Of a stretch of DNA of 64,000 nucleotides, positions 44,100-55,289 are shown piece by piece; within the stretch, counting starts at the first letter, position 1, and each line of letters opens with the position of its first letter. Source of the stretch: Heligmosomoides polygyrus polygyrus (Eukaryota; Nematoda; Chromadorea; Rhabditida; Heligmosomidae); NCBI GenBank assembly GCA_947396885.1, contig OX377206.1, positions 14,445,466 through 14,509,465 on the forward strand. The letters are read 5' to 3'. A program made the translations under genes and the position numbers. Below the pieces are notes generated by a model that was not told the origin of the DNA, made no database searches, and saw only the letters and a list, made by a program, of their open reading frames with translations.

Positions 44100-45870
44100 A
44101 CCTAGTAGTAAGGTGCCCTTTAGAAAAAAAAGATTACGATCTGACCAGATGGGTGTCACAAGCCGCTACAGCTGGCTATGGCACCATGGCACAAAAGGCT
44201 AGAAGCAATAACCCTTCAAGGGGTAGTTGGAGAGATTAGTTTTAGGATTCAAGGGAATGAGAAAGCGTTGGCAAAATTCCCACTCAATACCCCGTTCACT
44301 GTACTTCTATGTACAATGAAAGAACAATGAAAGAACACACACTTCGCTAATCCAAGATTACCATACATCTACCCGGAAGGATAAGAGATAAAGCTGATTT
44401 GGACGTGAAACCAAACTCAAATCGATTCGTTGCCCCTACAATCAATTGCTGATCGTCAAGAAGTGTGGAGTTGATACTACAATTTCGGTTAGATGTACCA
44501 CAAGCACAGCTATCTGATATGCGATGAAATACGGCGAAGGGCACTCTCCGCCGGAGAGGAAAAACAGTGCCCTTCGGCGTCTTTTAAACAGCAGACATGG
44601 ATCGGGTTTGTTTGCTTTGCATTTCTATGCGCGGTCATATTCGCGCTTTAAATAAATAAATAAATAAATAAATAATAAACTCTACAAAATATTCCAACCC
44701 ACCACCAATGTAGCGAATGCACACTATAGCTCGCTTTGACGCATCTCTGCAATGTTCGCGAGTGCAACTTCGTAACTTCATGCATGAATGTCGATAAACA
44801 TAGTGTAGCGCGTGGTGCATAGCATATCTCAGTGAAGACGAATCGAAACGTCACAGTTGGGACCAGAAACTGCTGAAAAACAAAGTAACAGCTCCGCGAG
44901 CAAATCAAAGAAGGGTAGCAAATTTGAGCAAGGCTACAGTATGCCACTCTGGAATGCACAGCGCGCGTCATGCTTTCCAAAATGACCCGTCTTGCCACGT
45001 TTTTACCAAAAAATGCCAGAACAGTTTCTAAAGGGGTTTGTGATTTGTATGAATAGAGCCAACTGTCCGTTCACCAAATACTTCCACTGCCAACCGAAAC
45101 AATAAAGAGCACTCGGAAGCCGATTCTCGTGGAACGATATTGATCAATAATCTGATCGGACTAAATGAGTGGAAATAAGCCTATCACTCAATCCTATTAA
45201 TTGACGTGACAATGTTGAAAAATGGTAAGGGTATGTGTTTCTCGCGTAAGACTAACTAACTAACAACGTGGAGACATACCTGACGGCTGCCACTGCATTG
45301 GAGAAACGCTTCTCATGTGATAACAGCGCTGCATCCATCTGAAGCGAAGTTAGCTAAAATAAATATGCAACTAGACCATTTGAAGGAAAAAAGTCAGACC
45401 AACTCACTGAACATCGTATAAGTGGGATTCACGTGGGCAATGAGAACCTTCTTCCACTTTGTCATACTCATCTACGCCGGTTTTATGAGCTTCTTGCGAT
45501 AATTCGAAACTCTTCCGGGACGTCATTTGTTAAACTTGGCACTCTCAGATAACTGAAATACTGCACTGGTTTGCTTCACTATTGGAGCTTCTATACTTCC
45601 TCTGCCGCGATGTGCAGTAGTACAAAACCGATCGACATTCATCGATTAGACGATTTTAACTACCAATATCTTCTAGTGTTGCAGGCTCCGCCCGATATTG
45701 CCCGTTCTATTTAAAATACATTAAGAAACACTAAAACATAGTATTAACCACTTTGACGCTCCTCAAGACTTGTCTTCTGCATCTGAAGATAAAATTCGCT
45801 CCCTCGAACAACAACTCGGACGTCGCAACAAGTTTCTGTGAGACACGGACCCTCGTCTGAAAACTGCACT
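44100..45870 (-). pseudogene. Decayed segment, copy D, second part
   Basis: 44130-44560 aligns with 31200-31660 (copy B); 44820-45870 aligns with 36250-37510 (copy C). Exon-like ends remain, e.g. acceptor TATTTCAG at 45555 and GTTTTCAG at 45857 followed by EGPCLTETCC. A hairpin at 44532-44580 pairs CGAAGGGCAC with GTGCCCTTCG. An AAAT tract lies at 44648-44690. Confidence 0.4.
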
Positions 45871-45899
45871 GTTTTATTAATTATTTATTTATACTAGTG

Positions 45900-46813
45900 T
45901 ACATAAAGCGCACGCAAGCCACATCTCATGCGCTGTGACCGTAACACGCGTAGCTACGGACCGCGTAGCTACCCGCGCAGTGTTGCGGCGACAGTGTACC
46001 GAAGGCGCATGGGCACTATTCGATATCACCGGCTGCCGCGTTGCGACGTGCCTGCTGCCGCGCGCGGCGTCGCAGCGCCCCTTCGCGATTTAGCCCCCTG
46101 CTTTGGAGAGCGCAATTCTTAGGAGCACAGATTTCGTCTTCAGCAGGTATCTGTAAAGATTGCATTGAGAAAAGGAGCGAGCGCCAGGAATGGAAACATC
46201 ACGGAATTGGCTGGAACCAAAATACCAACATGGAGGCAAAAATAAAAGAAAACCGTCATTTCTCTGAAAACACCATCAAGATGGCCACAAGTTCGACTAT
46301 TCAATTGTTCACACCGTTGGCATGGTCATCAGCTTCTCTTGTAGCTTGAACTAGAAAAGTGTCTATGCTCAGACGATATGTTGTATCTGTTTTGAGAAAC
46401 TATCTGCCACACACCTGTCCAGATTGTTTCGTTAATGGCGAAAATCCCATAGAAGTAGAATTATACGGTAGATAGTTGAGACACTTTTTTATTCTGCTTC
46501 AAGTAACCAGTTTTTTAAGCAGCAATCTCGATTGCTTGACTCGTTCCTGCAAGTTATGTTAGTTCCAAACCTACTTGATCAGCTGAAAATTAGGTAGTCG
46601 AGTTCTCCGAATAACACTGCAAGACTGCGTCTTTTGCTCTCCAAAATATTGTATTTTGTTGCTAAAGTTTTATGTTGTTGTTGTGTTAAGGTTTTATATT
46701 CTTTAACTGCAAGGAACAGCTGTTGAATTCGATAAGTGCCAAGTCGCGTATTGACGATTTCAGCCCCTTTTCGTTTCCTCCTTTACCTCCAAATATCTGG
46801 AACTAAAAAGATG
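45900..46813. other. GC-rich patch and AT-rich spacer, no gene
   Basis: 45928-46090 (GCGTAGCTACGGACCGCGTAGCTAC, TTCGATATCACCGGCTGCC) is the inverse of part of 48620-48720 (GGCAGCCGGTGATACCGAATAG). The remainder is AT-rich without motifs. Confidence 0.4.
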
Positions 46814-48236
46814 GATATCTACCACTATATAATTGAGTTAGCTCTCTGCCCTGTAGATGGTGAGGCGTATCTCACTCAGGTTGGGAACTTGGCTGAGATA
46901 CGTCTCGTGGAACCCCTTGAGACGCCTCCGCGTACCTCGCGCGGGCAACATGGGATGTTGTTGCAGCAGAGGACGCGTAGCCTCCTCCTGCTTGACACAA
47001 CGGCATCTGCGCGCGTTTCTGAGTGCCTGAATCCAGAAGACGGGTTCCCTTCGTCACACCACAACCTTCTGGATTCAGAAGAGGAGACACCGTCGTCCAA
47101 CGACGAGGCATCGCATTCAGAATTGAGCATGAGATGCTGCTGCAGCAGAGGAAGCGCAGCCTTCTCCTGCTTGACACAACGGCGTCTGCGCGCGTTTCTG
47201 AGCGAATCCTGAATTCAGAAGACGGGTCCCTTTCGTTGCACAACAACCGTCTGGAGTCAGAAGAAGCGAAAATAAAGGAAGCAAAGGCCACATCGTCGTC
47301 GCACGACGACCGGCCGCATTCAGAACTCAGCATTATCCCATGTTGAACGGAGAACTTTACTGCTGCAGCAGAGGAAGCACATCCTCCTCCTGCTTGACGC
47401 AGCGACATCTGCGCGCGTTTCTGAGCGTCTGAAGTCCCCTTCGTCGCGCAACAAGCATATGGAGTCAGAAGAGGTGACACCGTCGTCGTACGACGAGCGG
47501 CCGCATCCAGAATTCAGCATTATCCCACGTTGAACGGAAAATTTCACCCGCACGAGATACGCCTTTGCGTACCTCTCACGGGCAACGTTTGCCGTTTAAC
47601 ATGGGATGTTGCAGCAGAGGAAGCGCAGCCCTCCCCTGCTTGACTCAGCGGCGTCTGCGCGCGTTTCTGAGCGTTTGATTCTGAATACGTGTCGCTGACG
47701 TCTGCCTTGAGCATGGTAGGACCATTAAGGAGTGGTGGAGAAAGGAAGTAAGGGCCCTTTAGAGTGAACCAGGTGAGCGACCAGGAAGGAAAGGAACAAC
47801 CTGAAGGAGGGACCAGGGCAGGGAAGCCAGCAAGAAGAGACCAGTAGGGGGTCAATAGTGAAAACAAGGAAGTGGGCCAGGGGTTGGGACCAGGAAGGTG
47901 GGGGAGGGGGAGGCCAGTAAAGGCGGACCAGCAATTAGATCTAGAAACGAGTGAGGGGGAAGCTGGCGCCCGGATTCGGAAGACGTGTACACAGTGGAGG
48001 GGCCGAAGTACTGCGAAGCACAAACCAATGATGTTACTGGACGGTGTGGAGAAAATGTCTATGATGAAAGGTACCGAAGTGGTGAACGGCTTGATGCCGA
48101 TGAAGTACGCAGCAGGTCCTAGATGTTAGCGAATTTTAAGTTTGACAAAAGCTACCTTCTTTAGATCAGTGATGGTGCAATGTCGCGCGAAGCACGCAAG
48201 TGCGAGACACGCCGTTAGGCGTGTCGGAGCACTTGT
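46814..48236 (-). mobile_element. 1.4 kb repeat element, copy 2, inverted
   Basis: Inverse of 18233-19649. It ends at ATATCTACCAC on the left and at the double-hairpin module (48185-48235) on the right, flanked by an (AT)n tract at 48236. The coding relic is on the plus strand at about 47985-48124: VEGPKYCEAQTNDVTGR, GENVYDERYRSGERLDA, ending TAG as in copy 1. This site has no helicase sequence around it, so the two copies have independent flanks, as expected of a mobile element. Confidence 0.6.
48185..48235 (-). other. Double-hairpin module, copy at 48 kb
   Basis: The minus strand reads CAAGTGCTCCGACACGCC, TAAC, GGCGTGTCTCGCACTTG, then GCGTGCTTCGCGC. The outer stem is complete (CAAGTGC with GCACTTG). 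Confidence 0.6.
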
Positions 48237-48289
48237 ATATATATATATCCCAGTAATAAGTCCCTATCTCTCCCTTGATGGAACAAAAG

Positions 48290-48716
48290 GGTCGTAGGTC
48301 TACTTGGCGTCACCTGCCAGATAGAAGATCTTATAGGTGTACGAGTACTCTATTATATTTACCTCCACTGACCACTTCATTTGAAATTCAGTCCCAAAAA
48401 TGTTCACATATAGCTATTATACTGGCAGCACACGGGAAGTCAAAGGTGAAAATATTCACTTTCCTGGTTTTCACATTCAGCAATCAGTCTATAGTACTCT
48501 CTGCGGTCATCTCTACTAAAAGCCCTTGTAGGGTCCTTGTCCTGTTTCTTCTGCCTAATAAGGAACGTGCATGTCCATACTTGATCGAGCCACGGAACAA
48601 ATCAGTTCGGCGAAGCTGTGCCGCGGCGCGACCGCGTGGCAGCCGGTGATACCGAATAGTGCCCATCCCGAAGGCGATAGACACGCACATCGCGCATCGC
48701 AGCTGCGTGCGGTCAT
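48290..48716. other. No gene recognised
   Basis: Mixed sequence. Includes the 48620-48720 block that is inverted at 45.9-46.1 kb. Confidence 0.4.
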
Positions 48717-49080
48717 CCCTACTGGAGCGCGTTAACTCACTCACTGCTTGGCAGCTATTTCGGACGTTACTGTTAGTATGTTGGAGTAGGAAAATACCTC
48801 CTTACAGGTAAATAGTGTAAATGAAGAATATCAACGAAAGCAGAAGGCCCACAAAGGAAGACGCCAAATAAGTAGCGTAAACTATCCACTACTAAGATGA
48901 TCGGAATCCTCGTTTATCTACGCCCTCACCTCTCCCTCCCTCACCAATGTTTTCATAAAGAAAGAAACGACTGGTGACTCAAATATATTAGTTGTGAAGG
49001 CTTCTCACGGCATTGCGTAGTACACATCTCCAAATGAGCATGAACCGGAATAAGGGAAAAGAGAACATCAACGGAAAATA
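48717..49080 (+). repeat. Dispersed repeat, copy of 13110-13430
   Basis: Direct copy; see the 13110 entry for the shared landmarks. Flanking GC-rich text CCTACTGGAGCGCG also matches. Confidence 0.65.
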
Positions 49081-49446
49081 GACGGACAAGAGCAATAAGT
49101 CTCGGGTGGGGGTGGAGGTGATAGTCACTTTGTATTCCGCGATTTTCCGCCTTGGTAGGAAGGCACATGGATGAACAGTTGAATCATAGGTGGCCTAGCT
49201 CAGTTCAGCACAGGGATAGAACTCACCAGTGTTCCATAAACATTTTAGTTTCATGCAGCACTGAATGTACCATAGGGCAGCTTTCCATGCGTACAGTTAC
49301 CACTCTGTGAGCTGAGGTGGTCGTCACTGGCATCTGTCACACATTGTATCACACGGAATAACTGTCGACTTCTACAAATACAGGTCAAGCCTGTATATGA
49401 GCAGAAACGAACGAAGGTGACGGAGACAGGTCTTGAAGGACACTAA
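49081..49446. other. No gene recognised
   Basis: Unremarkable sequence up to the TAA that flanks the palindromic element. Confidence 0.4.
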
Positions 49447-49912
49447 CCAGGAGACTATCTCAACGGTAGGTCGGAACGGCCCAAGTGTTGTATATGGGCA
49501 GAACCACCTCTATCTGGGAAACAACAAAACGCAAATATCTCGACCCCAATACAACTCTGCGCACAGTTACGGACGACGGAATTTGGGCCGTTGACGGCGT
49601 TACCCCTATGCCTGCAGGCGGAGGGCGGGCTCAGGTTGCCTGGAAACAGCGATGACGAGCGAGCGATAGTGGCGCAGTGCGTAGAGGGGCGGCGCAATCC
49701 TCATAATCGCTGTTTCCAGCCGACTTGAGCCCGTCCTCCGCCTGCAGGCATAAGGCTAACACCGCCAACGGCCCAAATCCTGTCGTCTCTAACTCTGCGC
49801 AGAGTTGTATTGGGGTCCAGATATTTGCATATTGTTGTTTCCCAGAGAGAGGCGATTCTGCACATATACAACATTTGGGCCGTTCCTACCTACGGTTGAA
49901 ATAGTCTCCTGG
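49447..49912. mobile_element. 466-bp palindromic MITE with TAA target duplication
   Basis: TAA at 49444-49446 and 49913-49915. Ends are CCAGGAGACTATCTCAAC and GTTGAAATAGTCTCCTGG. The arms are about 205-215 bases each (GGAACGGCCCAAGTGTTG, CTCTGCGCACAGTTACGG and CTGCAGGCGGAGG, against their inverses), around a central loop of roughly 40 bases. Noncoding. It fits a PIF/Harbinger-type MITE by target length. Its end sequence differs from the GGCC-starting elements here. Confidence 0.8.
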
Positions 49913-49915
49913 TAA

Positions 49916-50286
49916 GACAATGAAGCCGTTTGCTAGTCAAACCAAAGGCGGCGGCAGTGAATAGATAGCCGCACCCGAAAGCGAACAAACTGAGGAAGTC
50001 CAGCCAGAAAATCGTTCTGATCACACCCAGTGCGAGAGTAATCGCTTAGCCGCTATTCCTAAAAAAAGGAAACAGGTAGAAAAAAGGTCAAGATGAAACA
50101 GATAACAAGATACTACACGTATAACAACAGCTCTAGTGTTAAGTAAAAATGTAAAACTATAAGGATAAGGATAAAGGACGGCGCTGATGAATCCCTTTCC
50201 GGATGTGCCACACTTTCTTCTTCTACAGGAAGTCATGGAGCCAACTGAATTCGTACTTGGCCTGCACAATGACTTACGGTGGCTAG
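49916..50286. other. No gene recognised
   Basis: Short spacer between the palindromic MITE and the outer hAT-like element. Confidence 0.4.
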
Positions 50287-50612
50287 TAGGGGTGTGCGTA
50301 ATTACGATTTACGATGAACGATTTTACGATTTACGACATTTTGGGTCGTAAGTCCAGAGTTTTCGTAAATTGTGTTCTTTGATCATCAGACACTCACACC
50401 TAGCGCGATCCAGTTTGAGTAGACTTTTGTCTAATTTTTGACAATGGACACCTCCCGCAGGCCTCCGGAATCCGTGTGTGGAGTGTTTGACGGCCTTGCT
50501 TTTATCACGTTTTTAGAGGCTAGATGAGTAAGATAAAAAGAAGAAGAAAAACGTTCCGATGAAAAAGTTGCAAATCTGGTGGATTTCTACTTTTCATCAA
50601 AGCCGTCTATGG

Positions 50613-53364
50613 CAGGGATGGGCGGAAATTTTGAAAATTTTCCCAGAAAACAGAAAACAGAAAATCGCTTTCGTCAGAAAACAGAAATCAGAAAACAGAA
50701 AAGCCAAAAACGCCAGAAAATCAGAAAACAGAAATCAGAAAACAGAAAATTTGGAAATTATCACACGATCTAATTATTTTACCCAAAGATTCATTTTTCC
50801 AGTAGCAAATGCTTTTGTATGACTAGAAATGTAGTCGTAGACCAGCGTTTTAATTTGTAAACGTTTATAAAAATTTCTACTACATTCCAGTCTACTGCAA
50901 TCAGCAAGTTGTAAATGTGGACTGATAGATCCTAGGAATCTCGACACGTGAAGTACACAACATTACTCATCAGCCCCGTTTCACGCCTCAATCAGATAAT
51001 GATCCCACTAGTAAGAAACTTTTAGAGTACCGAACACGATGATTCAGTGATCACTGTTTCCATATTTCAACTCAATTGCTTGAGTTTGTAGACGCACTCT
51101 CGCAACATACTCTAAAGCTGTGCAGAGATTCGTTGAGTATTACTGGCTCCGCTAGAATCTGTATTCCTAGTTCGTTTCGTTCTTGGTCATACCTTTCCTT
51201 GTAAGTAGCCTAGTTTCCGCGTAACTGAAAGTTCTCAGGCCAACTTACCAATGCTCTTTACAGCACCTAGTTACTGCTTAGTCGACAAAAGATGATGTGC
51301 ACTGGCTTGGTGCCTTACAGTACAATACGAGATTTTGACTGAAGGGGCTGTCAGCACAACAGATCTTAGGTGAAGGTGCTTTTTTGAATGCGTAGACACC
51401 ATATAATGAAGACCGAGCATATACCCTCTTTATCACATTATTATTTCATCGACAGTGCACGACATTAGCAACAATCGCCTGGTCTGCCTGATGTACGTAG
51501 TCTATAAGCTGTTAACTCGAGTCCTCCTGAATAGGATCGGCAGAACGCTGGATGAAGTACAGTCATGCGAGCAAGCAGGATTTCAGAGAGGATTCAGTAC
51601 GATCGACCACATACACATCATTACGAAGCTTATCGAAGTGTCGCGAGAGTACAAGCTGCCGCTGCACGTTCACTTGAAGAAGGCATTCACTCTGTCGAAA
51701 CTGAAGCGGTCGTCGAAGTCCTGCTCGTTCAGGGCGTTCCTGCTGTGTACATCAGAGTCCTCCGAGAGCTGCAGAGTGGATTCACGACAAAGGTCTCGCC
51801 ATTCTACAACAACGTCGTTGCCAAAGTGAACAGAGAGGTTCGATGAGAGGGTACTATATCTCCGGTTCTCTTCTGCGCCACCCTTTAAAACGTCATTCGA
51901 CAACTAGAATGGGAAGACATGAGAGTGAAAGACGACAGACGGCACCTTGCACCATCTAACACCGAGCGCTAGCCAGGCATAGCAAATGCTTGCTGGCTTC
52001 GACTGTGTATGAGGGAACGTTGGACTACAGCTGAATCTTACGAAGACGATGTTCATGAGGAACGGACAAGTTTCTGACGCCCCAATCTCACTAAATGGAA
52101 CGAACATCTTCGAATGCTCCAGATACGTGTATCTGGGTCGTGAAGTCAACATGACCAACTAACTAGCGCCGGAGCTGGGAAGGAGGATGCGAGCGGCTTG
52201 AGGAGCTGTCAAGAGTGTCGCGAAGAAGACGAAGAACGTGCGACTCCGTGCCCACCTATTCGACTCCACTCTTCTTCCTGCCCTATCATACACCTCAGAG
52301 ACCTGGGCTATACGAAAGCAGGATGAACACGCGATCAGCGTCGCGCAGCGTGGAATCGAGAGGACAATGCTCGGAGTGACACGACTTACGCAAGTGAGAG
52401 AAGGCCTCGAGACTTCCGAGCTTCGCCGACGTTCGAAGATCAGGAACGCTGTCGCGTAGGCCAAGTCGTCGAAAATTAGGCGGGCCACGTAATGCGCTTC
52501 GCAGACACAGAGTGGACGAGAGCGTTAGACTAGACTCCACGGGATCACCGACTAGACTCCACGGGATGTCAAGAGAACACCAGGATGCCCACCTACGCGT
52601 TGGACGGACTTCGTCAAAGCCCTGAACAAACAATATGATGTTCTTCGTGTCCCTCGTGCGAAAAGGATTCTTTATATACCCTGGCACGTGGCATGGACGT
52701 GATGAGACGCTGCTGGTGCCCGCTTGAACAACTCGATGATCAATGGGACGACAGATGATATAAGTGATAAATGAGAAATTTCGTGTATCAGTACTGTATC
52801 ATTACAGCAGCGAAATCGAAGGTAACTAAAACTTTTCTGTCTCTTACTAATTTGTGACACCAAGGAGGAATCTTCATAGTTAGAAAAGCAGCTTCGACGA
52901 AGGCTCCGCAGAAAGCGATATTGGGGATGACCGACTAACAGTGATCAATTTTTAAACCGGAGGTGGAGAATAACCCTACCCACAGTAACTCTATGACAAG
53001 TGGTTAGTTAGTACATAATTTAATGCCCTCAGAATACTAGTTTTAAAGTTTTAATATAAAAATTTTAGTGATAGTTCTTGAGTATGCGGCGCAATTACTA
53101 CACGAGCACATCCAAAAACGCCACATGTCTTCCATTTAAGATGCTCTAGAAACGCTATTTTGGAATGAAGCTCACTATTCTATAATACTTTTTGGATTCC
53201 TTTCATTAGGTTTCTGTGATAACGTTTTGTTCGTAACTCTATTTTCTGTTTTCTGGCCAATTTTTCGCCATTTTCCCAGAAAACAGAAAACAGAAAAAAT
53301 TTGTCCAAAATGGCCAGAAAATCAGAAAACAGAAAACAGAAAACAGAAATTCCGCCCATCCCTG
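50613..53364. mobile_element. Inner hAT-like element with perfect 8-bp target duplication
   Basis: The octamer GTCTATGG occurs at 50605-50612 and 53365-53372, directly outside inverted ends CAGGGATGGGCGGAA and TTCCGCCCATCCCTG. Eight-base duplications and CAGGG-type ends are hallmarks of hAT transposons. Subterminal arrays of CAGAAAA/TCAGAAA follow each end. Its 2.75 kb interior has no recognisable hAT transposase; about 1.3 kb is an RTE fragment. Confidence 0.85.
51455..52745 (+). pseudogene. Second RTE-type reverse transcriptase fragment
   Basis: A different RTE lineage from the 7.5 kb element: VVYKLLTRVLLNRIGRTLDE, CEQAGFQRGFSTIDHIH, LIEVSREYKLPLHVHLKKAF. Frameshifted pieces follow (GVPAVYIRVLRELQSGFTTK), then FNGTNIFECSRYVYLGREVN-like text and LRAHLFDSTLLPALSYTSET, WAIRKQDEHAISVAQRGIE, TMLGVTRLTQVREGL. 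It ends CPLEQLDDQWDDR. The motif A aspartate segment before LKKAF is deleted, and the FADD box region is also missing. There are at least four frameshifts. The TGATAAATGA tail at 52760 resembles an RTE 3' simple-repeat tail. Confidence 0.85.
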
Positions 53365-54129
53365 GTCTATGGATCAGCGCCTTGGAAGCTGACATCAGAA
53401 GAATTTAGTTTTTCTGCTTTTTAAGGTGACCTTAAGGCAGTGAAAACATTTTCTAGGATACTCTGTATTTCTAGATTAATGTAGACTGCAGTGCATCTTC
53501 TAACAGCACTTCTCAGTACCAAAACGTTTTGCTATCCAGAACATTGAAGATTGGCGATTCTTCATTTGTTTCGTACGGCCCCCCCCCTTCCCCCTGTATT
53601 TTGGTTCAGCGTGACTAGCAGTGCCAATTAAGTCTAGCTTATACTTTTTGCAGCACTTTCCTTTCTTTGTATTAGAAAATTGGCCTTGACTCGAGCTCAC
53701 AATGAGTGGTATTCGTGTAATTTATCAGTGAGGAGGTGTTGAAAAGAGGGGACAGCCGAATCTCGAGATAAAAATGTGGAATTGCGTGCTCTAGATCCTT
53801 TTTGCGATGCGCTAAATATTGTACGTTTTCACTTATGATTCTTTTGATTCACAAGGTTGACCAATAAGCAAGTACTTTCTTCTCTGAAAACCATGGCATG
53901 AATTTATATTCTGAAAGAGGACGAAGGTACATACCTGTTTGCTATGAAGAACGAAAACAACATCTTTTGCAGACATGGTGGCGCCATGCGCGGACCGTTT
54001 TCTCCGAGACCATCCTTGAATCTCTATTCTTGCTACGATTTACGGTTTACGATTTACGGCGGTTTTATCATAATTACGATTTACGAGATTTCGTATTTCA
54101 TTTACGCACACACCTGGCGGTTAGACGAT

Positions 54130-54858
54130 GGATGAGTAAAGTTAGTCAGACAATTCCCTTTTCAAGCGGAAACTAGACGACACCTAAGCCGCGAACTGTT
54201 TCGGTCGCCGTGCAGCAAGGCGTTCTCAATCCCACAAATATCGATTTGGCGGGAAACGATCGATGTCGGCAGATCTCATAACGTTCCGCCTCCAAGTGAT
54301 TCGAGCACGAATGCCGCCTAAATGCAACAGGATCCTACATGAAAATACACTTCCGATGAAGTGCTCTGCCTGCTATTTGGTGGAGGAGCACAGTTAAGAC
54401 CATAAAGACAGTGCCCACCGAGATGGCAATGATTGTGGTTCGTCGATGTTGCTCCCAGTTTCGCAGTCGTCGGTGCGTCGTTGCTGTACGGGCCTGCAGC
54501 TGTACTTGATACTAAATACCACAGATCTGACATGCTTTGTAGGCAGGCAGCACACTGGTGATTGAATTTGTTTTTAATGACTTAGTAGATACTTGTGCTT
54601 TCAATAAAGATATTGAGATCTATAACTGTGCTATAATTGTGTAGGAGAAGCACATTCCTTGCACACTTGCACTACTTTTGGAAACTCGCACAGTGTGTTT
54701 TGCGCATCCTTTAAGAGTTTGCAGAATGAAATACCATAGCCGTACTCCCTTCAGAATCTGGCGAAAACAATTGAAAGGTGAATCATAGTTGGTCCTCTGC
54801 TACTGACCTGTTTTCATGCGCTTACATGGAGAAAGTTAGCACTCCTGCCACCCTTTTA
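54130..54858. other. No gene recognised
   Basis: Ordinary intergenic-looking sequence. A CCACCCTTTTAG acceptor-like site at its right end leads into the FG-rich frame. Confidence 0.4.
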
Positions 54859-54859
54859 G

Positions 54860-55114
54860 CGTGAGTATTGTTTCAATTTTACTGCATGCCGATCTTTTGG
54901 AGGGACCAGTTTCGGTAACAGTGGCTTCGGTGATGGGGATAGCGCTGGTGACGGCAGCGCATTTGGTGGTAGAGGCAGCTTTGGCCAGCAGTCTGGCGGA
55001 TTCGGTGACCAAGACGGCTTTGGCTGCAGTACCGACAGCTTCGGCACAGTGGGTGGTGGAAGGAGAGGTGCGTATCTGGCATCGCGTACTAATGAGTCGG
55101 GGTACAATGGGTAG
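54860..55114 (+). CDS. Candidate exon of an FG/GS-rich protein
   Basis: After the acceptor-like CCCTTTTAG the frame runs 84 codons to TAG: REYCFNFTACRSFGGTSFG, NSGFGDGDSAGDGSAFGGRG, SFGQQSGGFGDQDGFG, then GGGRRGAYLASRTNESGYNG. The FG/GS-rich, low-complexity composition is typical of RNA-granule, nucleoporin-like or hnRNP-type proteins. A GAG|GTGCGT donor at about 55064 could end the exon before the stop. A second open frame over the same bases (54861-55184) is an Ala/Val-rich shadow. No RNA-binding or helicase domain is seen nearby, so the identity is open. Confidence 0.4.
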   Translation, partial: REYCFNFTACRSFGGTSFGNSGFGDGDSAGDGSAFGGRGSFGQQSGGFGDQDGFGCSTDSFGTVGGGRRGAYLASRTNESGYNG

Positions 55115-55289
55115 AAATCGACGGCTGGCTATGCGCCACATTACTGTTCAGGTCGGGACACTTTTAGATAGTAAGAACTCCTGACCCCAGCGTGTGCAAG
55201 TCTTCCACTCATGTGCAATAAACTTAAAGTAGAACTGTTGTATATCCAGACACAGTTGTGAACCTTGTTCACGCTCCCACCCCTATTCT

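Larger units (their letters stand above)
50287..54116. mobile_element. Outer hAT-like element, interrupted
   Basis: Ends are TAGGGGTGTGCGTAAT and, inverted, CAGGTGTGTGCGTAAA. The flanking octamers GTGGCTAG (50279-50286) and GCGGTTAG (54117-54124) differ only by two C/T changes, consistent with an aged 8-bp duplication. Subterminal ACGATTTACG repeats lie near both ends. Without the inner element it is about 1.1 kb, too short for a transposase and noncoding, so nonautonomous. Confidence 0.7.

Noticed and set aside
47544..48023. A 159-codon minus-strand frame in the 1.4 kb element
   Set aside because: It runs antisense to the shared coding relic. It is not open in the other copy because the C-tract and array lengths differ.
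18233..48236. Polinton/Maverick with 1.4 kb terminal inverted repeats
   Set aside because: The 27 kb between the two inverted copies has no polymerase B, integrase, packaging ATPase or capsid-like frame. One copy also interrupts a Helitron helicase.
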